A program made the translations under genes and the position numbers. The notes under the pieces are model-generated. The model saw only the letters and a list, made by a program, of their open reading frames with translations, had not been told where the DNA came from and did not search any database. Positions 1-4,908 of a DNA stretch of 50,712 nucleotides are shown one piece after another (positions within the stretch are counted from its first letter, which is position 1; the number at the start of each line of letters is the position of its first letter). The stretch is from a virus: IMG/VR virus record IMGVR_UViG_3300009034_000055, positions 1 through 50,712 of that record. The stretch is one strand, 5' to 3'.

Positions 1-332
1 AACTCTGTAAAATCTATTCCATCAATACCAATTGCCTTTATATCCCCACCCACCCATTTTTTATTTTTTGCTCGATGAATTTTAGCTCCACTACCATCCT
101 GCCTAGTAAAAATCTCTTCGCTCTTCCCTTCCGACCACCACAGTGACAACATTTTCGCTATATCTCGCTCACCCTGATTCCCTTTACTTTTGGGATTTCT
201 ATGTCCTTGTCGCACCACCTTCCAACATAATAGTTTACTCCATCGAGGACGTGCCGCATCCAGTTGCTTTCTCAGAATAGATACATCCTGTTTTCCCGAA
301 ATACTAACGTCAATTTTAAATTTTGTAATCAT
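1..332 (-). CDS. PDDEXK-type (Holliday-junction resolvase-like) nuclease, C-terminus outside window
   Basis: The frame is open from an ATG at 332 to the window edge (110 residues, no stop). The segment KGNQGERDIAKMLSLWW, followed by FTRQDGSGAK and then a GGDIKAIG stretch, matches the layout of phage Hjc/RusA-like PDDEXK nucleases: a conserved GxxxER helix, a tryptophan pair, a TxxSGA loop, then the Asp of the catalytic core. The rest of the core (E-x-K) would lie outside the window, so activity cannot be judged. The proposed AGGG ribosome site is formed by the last copy of the 11-bp tandem repeat just upstream, five bases from the ATG. Such nucleases process recombination or replication intermediates, which fits the recombinase genes nearby. 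Family assignment is by motif memory, not by a search. Confidence 0.55.
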   Translation of the reverse strand, partial: MITKFKIDVSISGKQDVSILRKQLDAARPRWSKLLCWKVVRQGHRNPKSKGNQGERDIAKMLSLWWSEGKSEEIFTRQDGSGAKIHRAKNKKWVGGDIKAIGIDGIDFTE

Positions 333-439
333 ACACACCCTATACACACCCTATACACACCCTATACACACCCTATACACACCCTATACACACCCTATAC
401 ACACCCTATACACACCCTATACACACCCTATACACACCC
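332..439. repeat. 11-bp tandem repeat (about 9.8 copies) abutting the nuclease start codon
   Basis: The unit TACACACCCTA (plus strand; TAGGGTGTGTA on the minus strand) is repeated without interruption from 332 to 430, with a tenth copy truncated at 439. The period is close to one helical turn, so bound proteins would line up on one face. On the minus strand the final copy supplies AGGG five bases before the nuclease ATG, so copy-number change would not alter that site but would lengthen the leader. Confidence 0.9.
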
Positions 440-454
440 AGCTCCACGCTATCC

Positions 455-619
455 CTAACACAAAAGCCCTACATTCAAGAATCGGCTACGCCGCTTTGAG
501 ATAATTTCGAATTTTGAAACTACCGTAAACCCTGCTATTACAAACAAAGTAGCAATACCTGTTTCTCTGAAAACTATATAAAGCAACAAGCATGTCAAGA
601 GCCACCTAATATAATCCAC
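455..619 (-). CDS. Small membrane protein in a cassette-like unit
   Basis: Short frame (54 residues from a GTG at 619) with a hydrophobic stretch, WLLTCLLLYIVF followed by GIATLFVIAGFTVV, that would make one or two membrane segments, then a basic tail (SKRRSRF). The stop TAG falls in a GTTAG sequence, as is common for integron-cassette genes that end in their attC site. The start is uncertain: the frame is open further upstream into the attC-like element, and the purine-rich AGGGGGAAG lies about 17 bases before the GTG, which is too far for a good ribosome site. No function is recognised. Confidence 0.35.
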   Translation of the reverse strand: MDYIRWLLTCLLLYIVFRETGIATLFVIAGFTVVSKFEIISKRRSRFLNVGLLC

Positions 620-651
620 ATTTCGGATATATTTTTTTATAACTTCCCCCT

Positions 652-745
652 GTATAACATTGAAGTCAGCAGGCTTATGTCCCTGACATATTGTTAGTAT
701 AAAACGGCTTGTCAGCACAAGCCCCGCTACGCCGACGTGTTAGAA
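652..745 (-). other. attC-like recombination site 2 (about 94 bp, VCR-like length)
   Basis: On the minus strand the element runs from TTCTAAC to GTTATAC, resembling the R-box pair (RYYYAAC ... GTTRRRY). Its interior has an imperfect inverted repeat, GGCTTGTGCTGACA against TGTCAGGGACATAAGCC, giving the folded single-strand form that integron integrases recognise. It overlaps the 3' end of the zinc-ribbon gene, as cassette attC sites do. The boxes are not perfect consensus, so this is an inference from architecture. Confidence 0.5.
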
Positions 746-866
746 AATAATATGCTTTTTGTTTACATTTATTGCATAGCCTCATTAGTCCACGAAAAGA
801 ATAAGGCCAATCTTGGACATACAATAAATTCTTACATCCTTCACAGTAATATTTATTAATATTCAT
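675..866 (-). CDS. Small zinc-ribbon protein in a cassette-like unit
   Basis: A 63-residue protein starting at the ATG at 866, with a good ribosome site (GAAGGA, six bases upstream). It has YYCEGC near the N-terminus and LCNKCK about 30 residues later: a CxxC...CxxC zinc-ribbon pattern. The C-terminal third (after YYFLTRRRSG) is encoded inside the downstream attC-like site, so it may be read-through of the site rather than conserved protein. The frame is open upstream to 977 only because it passes through the other attC-like site; the ATG at 866 is preferred for its ribosome site and because the cassette gene should begin after the site. Function unknown; it may bind nucleic acid or a protein partner. 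Confidence 0.5.
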   Translation of the reverse strand: MNINKYYCEGCKNLLYVQDWPYSFRGLMRLCNKCKQKAYYFLTRRRSGACADKPFYTNNMSGT

Positions 867-874
867 TTTTTTCC

Positions 875-937
875 TTCTAACAAAAAAAATCAAAACGGGC
901 GGCTTTATGCCCGTCCGATGCATTCGCTTGTTAGGTG
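875..937 (-). other. attC-like recombination site 1 (about 62 bp)
   Basis: On the minus strand it begins ACCTAAC (a perfect RYYYAAC box) followed by AAGCGAATGCATCGGAC, contains the hairpin ACGGGC/GCCCGT, and ends in GTTAGAA. Read through in one frame it gives PNKRMHRTGIKPP. From memory, this kind of peptide is typical of reading through attC sites of chromosomal integron cassettes. It separates two short ORFs that each have their own ribosome site. Confidence 0.55.
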
Positions 938-1095
938 TCTTTTTCTTTGATTTCCAGATCGAATAAATCATATCCATCAGAAAAAGAATTTTGTATCTTT
1001 CTATAAGTTTTTCCTATATATATATTTATCCTAAGCAATGTAGGTTTCTAACTTCTGATATTTTCAATTGCATTTAAAATTTCTTTTTCTGTCAT
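931..1095 (-). pseudogene. Cassette-like small ORF interrupted by an in-frame amber codon
   Basis: A strong ribosome site (AAGAAGGAG, six bases before the ATG at 1095) starts MTEKEILNAIENIRS, then TAG at 1050-1048. The same frame continues open for 38 more codons (KPTLLRINIYIGKTYRK..., SFSDGYDLFDLEIKEKDT) and stops at the TAA inside the CCTAAC box of attC-like site 1, exactly where cassette genes usually end. The most economical reading is a 54-residue cassette gene carrying one nonsense mutation. A genuine 15-residue leader peptide, or amber suppression, is possible but less likely because other genes here (for example the decoration protein) use TAG as a normal stop. Confidence 0.45.
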
Positions 1096-1155
1096 TTTTA
1101 TCTCCTTCTTTTTAGTCCTTTTATAAGCTAACCCCCCACACACTACATTAACACA

Positions 1156-1404
1156 TCAACTTCTTACTTTAGGCTTTCGATTAGCAATCCTGTTTTCCTT
1201 CGCCTTTTCCTTTTGCTCACCCAAACCATACTCCATCTCAATTACATGTAATTCATCTTCCACAATACCCCTACTACTTTTATAGTAATCACTAATCTCG
1301 CTATTTTCCGGTATATCTCTCTCATACCCAAGTTCTACCCTAAACGACTCATAATTACCAAGATTATATACCCTAGCTAGCTTCACACTAATTCTATCAT
1401 CCAT
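1156..1404 (-). CDS. Conserved phage small protein downstream of the recombinase
   Basis: An 82-residue acidic protein. Its start is the ATG at 1404, overlapping the recombinase stop as TGATG, with TTAGG five bases upstream inside the recombinase 3' end, so translation is probably coupled. The N-terminal ISVKLARVYNLGNYESFRVELGYERD resembles a short protein often found beside phage recombination genes (pattern 'LxRxxNLGNYExxxV'), predicted as a small beta-rich fold; its biochemical role is not known to me. It ends in RKPKVRS, almost the same as the last residues of the recombinase (RKPKVRF). It is the last gene of the replication operon before the cassette-like strip. Confidence 0.65.
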   Translation of the reverse strand: MDDRISVKLARVYNLGNYESFRVELGYERDIPENSEISDYYKSSRGIVEDELHVIEMEYGLGEQKEKAKENRIANRKPKVRS

Positions 1405-2444
1405 CAAAACCTAACTTTCGGCTTCCTAGCCACTGTAAATTTTTTCTCCACATCTATCCACAAATCAATCACTCTCTCCCTTAACTCATGCTCTAAATTA
1501 TTCGCCTCAATTACCTCTATTGCTCTATCTACATGCGCCCACTCAGCACCAAAACAATCAAATTTTGTAGCTTCAGTCATCTCCTTCACGTATATTAAAT
1601 TACCTCGTACATCGTCTATACCATGACCAAACATAATATATATTGGTGCTTCCCTATATGGATCATCAATAGACGACTTTTTAACATAACATATCGATTT
1701 GATACCCTTAACTTTTTTTATAATCTTTTTACCAATCGTGATTTGCTTTTCTACCGCCCGTCCCTGAAAGGCGGGTGCAACTTTAATCCGCAATGACGAA
1801 TAAAACGGAATACCCTTGCCACCCGTTGTATATTCTCCAGAATCCCCCTGGCGCACTTGATTAGTACAAACAACCAACCAATTCTGTTTTTTCACTACCC
1901 GACACGTTTTCCGTAGTTCCTGCGAAAAATCTTTTGCCCGCTTCATACCCATCTTATCACCCTGTCCCATTTCTAACTCAGTGGACAACGCTGCTAGAGA
2001 ATCTACACCAATCCCATGTATTATTTCAGTACTATCCTTTTTCTCCTCCTTCCCCCATCCACGTCTAATTTCCTCAAACACCTCCACCACTGTATCAGGA
2101 CGATAATAATTATCTTTATTAATATCAACTCCGTATATCTTTGCGTACTCTTTATCCATCCTAGCTTCAGGATCTAATATTTTAGTATCACCCCCCCTCA
2201 ATTGTATAGAAGCTACTACCTCCGACAAAATGGACGTTTTACCCGCTCCAGACGGCCCATATATTTCCACAATAATTCCACCCGGAATACCACCGCCTCG
2301 TATACGCCCACCAAATATAGCCAAGTCTAACAATGTTGATCCAGTAGAAACTACACCACCCACCTGTCCATCCTCTAGTGGATATACTATCGGGGCTTGT
2401 AACCCACTCTCAATTTCTTTACTCTCTAAATTATTCATCCCCAT
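1404..2444 (-). CDS. RecA/UvsX-like strand-exchange recombinase
   Basis: RecA-fold ATPase of about 346 residues that would form a filament on single-stranded DNA and catalyse strand invasion, the step that primes recombination-dependent phage replication. Seen: STGSTLLDLAI-GG near the N-terminus; Walker A GPSGAGKTS around residues 63-71; a RecA-type 'DPEARMD' step; GVDSLAAL as Walker B; VVCTNQVRQG and TTGGKGIPFYSSLRIKV, equivalent to the RecA loop region (NQIR, TTGG-N-ALKFYAS). The ATG at 2444 is chosen (GGGG six bases upstream) over an in-frame TTG at 2465. Neighbours are an SSB and a UvsY-like protein, the classic T4-like recombination trio. Whether it is closer to UvsX or to bacterial RecA needs a tree. 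Confidence 0.88.
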   Translation of the reverse strand: MGMNNLESKEIESGLQAPIVYPLEDGQVGGVVSTGSTLLDLAIFGGRIRGGGIPGGIIVEIYGPSGAGKTSILSEVVASIQLRGGDTKILDPEARMDKEYAKIYGVDINKDNYYRPDTVVEVFEEIRRGWGKEEKKDSTEIIHGIGVDSLAALSTELEMGQGDKMGMKRAKDFSQELRKTCRVVKKQNWLVVCTNQVRQGDSGEYTTGGKGIPFYSSLRIKVAPAFQGRAVEKQITIGKKIIKKVKGIKSICYVKKSSIDDPYREAPIYIMFGHGIDDVRGNLIYVKEMTEATKFDCFGAEWAHVDRAIEVIEANNLEHELRERVIDLWIDVEKKFTVARKPKVRF

Positions 2445-2479
2445 ATAATACCCCAATAATAACAAATAAACGCACGTTA

Positions 2480-3472
2480 TTAAAATGGTACATCCGACAA
2501 ACCATCAGCCACTTTTGCACAATCATCCCATTTCGAACACGTAGCACACTTATCAAAAACATCTATGTCTTTACCAAATGTACCGCCCATAGGACAACTA
2601 TCTGTCGGCGTATCCAGTTTCGGTTGCTCAGCCGACCTACTTCGTACCCTTCGCCGTGGTGCATGCATTGCATCTGGCAATACTTGCTCTTCAGTATTCT
2701 CATTACAACTACTTTCATGCTCTTCATTATCACTACTATCACTCTTCCCATAATATATTAAACGAAGTTCATCGTAAGACAATATCTCGATCATATCATC
2801 CAAACAGTATGCCTGCTCCAAAATTTCATCAGAAATCACATAATCACGATCTATTAGCCTATGTCCAATAAATTCAGTTTTTGACTCTTTTGTAAAAGAA
2901 ATTGATTTTCCTATTTCCGCATCAGCAAACGGAATAAATCCACCAGTTTTAGGCGCTCTAGCAAGCGGAGCCAAATGACGCTCCATAAACCAATGTGCAA
3001 CTTCCCAAATCTGCACACCTTTATTTTCTTCTCTATCACTATCATAACAAAGCATATTATAAACCACTCGACGCTTTGGATACTTCAACTTTATCATTTC
3101 TTCATCATATTCACCCATTCGTTTTAGTTCATTTATATGCTCACAAATTGGGCACGGCCTATTATAATTTCTAGCTGGGCATATATATGTACTTTCATTA
3201 GCCCCAATACCCCTATGTACCCACACATCCAAAACATAATTTATATCACCCTTAGTCAACTTTGGATCGTTACTTCCCACAATATACGGCACAATATCAA
3301 TAACATGTGGATCTTTAGTACTCATCTCACATTCCCAAAAAAAGACACCATCTATTTTTCCTTTTTTAAAAAACGATGCCCCCCGCCCTGTAGACTCTCT
3401 ATTCTCATAAGACTCTCGTACACGTTTTACCATCTGCTCCCGCATTCTATCTCGCAAAGACTGATTCGCCAT
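2480..3472 (-). CDS. gp32-like single-stranded DNA-binding protein
   Basis: A 330-residue protein with the T4 gp32 plan: a basic N-terminus (LRDRMREQMVKRVRESYENRE), a core with a zinc site (C98, C107, C110 and H112 in ICPARNYNRPCPICEH), the typical WVHRGIG-N--TYICP context, and a long acidic, low-complexity C-terminal third (SDSSDNEEHESS...) that in this family recruits partners. It also ends in DGLSDVPF, close to the DDDIPF tip of bacterial SSB, which binds host replication and repair proteins. A second Cys cluster (CATCSKWDDCA) lies just before that tip. It coats ssDNA for the polymerase and recombinase. The stop of the UvsY-like gene and the ATG here overlap at 3472, indicating one operon. 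Confidence 0.85.
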   Translation of the reverse strand: MANQSLRDRMREQMVKRVRESYENRESTGRGASFFKKGKIDGVFFWECEMSTKDPHVIDIVPYIVGSNDPKLTKGDINYVLDVWVHRGIGANESTYICPARNYNRPCPICEHINELKRMGEYDEEMIKLKYPKRRVVYNMLCYDSDREENKGVQIWEVAHWFMERHLAPLARAPKTGGFIPFADAEIGKSISFTKESKTEFIGHRLIDRDYVISDEILEQAYCLDDMIEILSYDELRLIYYGKSDSSDNEEHESSCNENTEEQVLPDAMHAPRRRVRSRSAEQPKLDTPTDSCPMGGTFGKDIDVFDKCATCSKWDDCAKVADGLSDVPF

Positions 3473-3960
3473 TATATACCCCCTTTCTTTCTATTCAGTA
3501 TTTGTCTATGCCTATCCATTACACCTTCATCCATAACTTTTCTTGTTTTTTCTGATATATCTACCTCCGAATAATAAGAATTCAGCCACAATTTAACTAA
3601 ATCCTGTAAATTTCCTCTTCGATGCTCAAATGCATCCTTAATCCCTGATAACAACATCGCATCCTTTTTAGCCTCTAGGTACTTACTTTCAATTGCTACA
3701 TATTCTTCATGTGTTATCACGTACTCTCCCACCGAATCATTAGTAATCTTAACATCGTCTCCCAACAATTTAGGATTTCTTCGTACTTCTAAAGATAATC
3801 GGGCCTTAACTTGCTCACACTCCCGTTTTAATTGGTCACGTACCACAACAACTTCTACATATCTATTCGACCAATATACATAACGTGATGCATGCTCCTC
3901 ACACTCCTCTTCTAACATATCTCTATCTATTTCTATATCAGTCTTAAAATTTCGTTCCAT
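3472..3960 (-). CDS. UvsY-like recombination mediator (predicted)
   Basis: A 162-residue, highly charged, largely helical protein (EECEEHASRYVYWSNRYVEVVVVRDQLKRECEQVKARL...). The pattern of a coiled N-terminal half, then RRNPK--GDDVKITNDSV, then EYVAIESKYLEAKKDAMLLSGIKDAFEHRRGNLQDLVKLWLNSYY matches small helical phage proteins that sit between SSB and RecA genes and are likened to UvsY, which loads recombinase onto SSB-coated DNA. This is by pattern and position, not a search. A perfect AGGAGG lies seven bases before the ATG. Its first residues (MERNFKTDIEIDR) and the DNA upstream are a near copy of those of the octapeptide-repeat gene next door. Confidence 0.55.
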   Translation of the reverse strand: MERNFKTDIEIDRDMLEEECEEHASRYVYWSNRYVEVVVVRDQLKRECEQVKARLSLEVRRNPKLLGDDVKITNDSVGEYVITHEEYVAIESKYLEAKKDAMLLSGIKDAFEHRRGNLQDLVKLWLNSYYSEVDISEKTRKVMDEGVMDRHRQILNRKKGGI

Positions 3961-4027
3961 TTTTCCACCTCCTTATTATTTACTATACTTATCGACGGCT
4001 ATCATTAAATACTTTAGCTTTTATTTA
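3929..4027 (-). repeat. Duplicated leader, copy A (upstream region plus first codons)
   Basis: About 99 bp that closely match 4741-4837. The repeat covers the 5' untranslated leader with AAGGAGG, the ATG and the first ten or so codons (MERNFKxDIEI). It includes the conserved stretch ATAGCCGTCGATAAGTATAG. Copy A overlaps the end of the octapeptide-repeat gene by about 14 bases. Two adjacent genes thus carry the same translation start module. Confidence 0.85.
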
Positions 4028-4772
4028 TAGTTTCTAATACTTTAAAAATACAGCTAATCTGCTCCTCAGACAAACAGCTAATCTGATACTCAGACAAACA
4101 ATTAATCTGCTCCCCACTCAACCAATTAATCTGATGCCCAAACAAACAGCATATCTGATGCCCAAACAAACAGCATATCTGATGCCCAGACAAACAGCAT
4201 ATCTGATGCCCAGACAAACAGCGTATCTGATGACCAGTCAACCAACTAATCTGATCCCCAGTCAACCAACTAATCTGATCCCCAGTCAACCAACTAATCT
4301 GACCCTCAGTCAAACAGCTAATCTGACCCTCAGTCAAACAACTAATCTGATTCTCAGTCAAACAGCATATCTGATGACCAGTTAACCAACTAATCTGATA
4401 ACCAGTCAAATACCTAATCTGATAACCAGTCAAACAACTAATCTGATAACCAGTCAAACAACTAATCTGATAACCAGTCAAACTACTAATTTGATGACCA
4501 GTCAAACAACTAATCTGATAACCACTCAACCAACTAATTTGATGATCAGTCAACCAACTAATCTGATCCTCAGTCAAACAGCTAATCTGATCCTCAGTCA
4601 AACAGCATATCTGATGCCCAGTCAAACAGCGTATCTGATGACCAGACAAATGTCTAATCTGTGCCTCAGCCAAATTTATATTATCATTCAACAAAACACA
4701 TCTACATTCATTTATTTTATCTTTTAACTGCTTCCTATATATTTCTATATCAACCTTAAAATTTCGTTCCAT
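4014..4772 (-). CDS. Octapeptide-repeat protein, unknown function
   Basis: A 252-residue protein: an N-terminal segment (1-33, MERNFKVDIEIYR then a helical KQLKDKINECRCVLLNDN), 26 uninterrupted eight-residue units from residue 34 to 241, and a short tail (IFKVLETINKS). The unit is L-[TS]-x-x-Q-I-x-x. L, Q and I are invariant in all 26 full units; positions 3-4 vary (GH, GY, ED, EG, GD, EN, DH, GE, EY, EE) and positions 7-8 vary (SC, SW, CC, RC, NW, RY, SS). It is rich in Cys and Trp. Similar 'LTTxQIxA' octads occur in some bacterial proteins of unclear role; I know no defined function. Perfect ribosome site AAGGAGG, six bases before the ATG. It sits between the DNA polymerase and recombination genes. 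The regular pattern suggests a solenoid with two variable pairs per turn. Confidence 0.8.
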   Translation of the reverse strand: MERNFKVDIEIYRKQLKDKINECRCVLLNDNINLAEAQIRHLSGHQIRCLTGHQICCLTEDQISCLTEDQISWLTDHQISWLSGYQISCLTGHQISSLTGYQISCLTGYQISCLTGYQIRYLTGYQISWLTGHQICCLTENQISCLTEGQISCLTEGQISWLTGDQISWLTGDQISWLTGHQIRCLSGHQICCLSGHQICCLFGHQICCLFGHQINWLSGEQINCLSEYQISCLSEEQISCIFKVLETINKS

Positions 4773-4837
4773 TTATCGCCTCCTTATTATTTACTATACT
4801 TATCGACGGCTATCATTAATACTTTAACTTTTATTTA
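4741..4837 (-). repeat. Duplicated leader, copy B
   Basis: Partner of 3929-4027, carrying the same AAGGAGG leader, start codon and first codons for the octapeptide-repeat gene. Differences are few (for example a one-base length change in the TTAATG run). The remaining 70 bp up to the polymerase stop at 4909 are very AT-rich, and I see no gene in them. Confidence 0.85.
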
Positions 4838-4908
4838 AAAATCATATTATACTCTATATTTCTATTATATATCTATTTTCATTTTTCTGAAAAATTATAC
4901 TCCTCTTA

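Noticed and set aside
332-439. Telomere or CRISPR interpretation of the 11-bp repeat
   Set aside because: There are no spacers, the unit is too short for CRISPR, and the repeat is internal to the sequence and next to a gene start.
190-504. Plus-strand frame encoding HPIHTLYTPYT repeats
   Set aside because: Translation of the 11-bp tandem repeat; no ribosome site, and the nuclease frame on the minus strand is well supported.
455-560. A third attC-like site at the end of the small membrane ORF
   Set aside because: A GTTAGG box and a GGCGTAGCCG hairpin are present, but no matching RYYYAAC box was found; too weak to list as a site.
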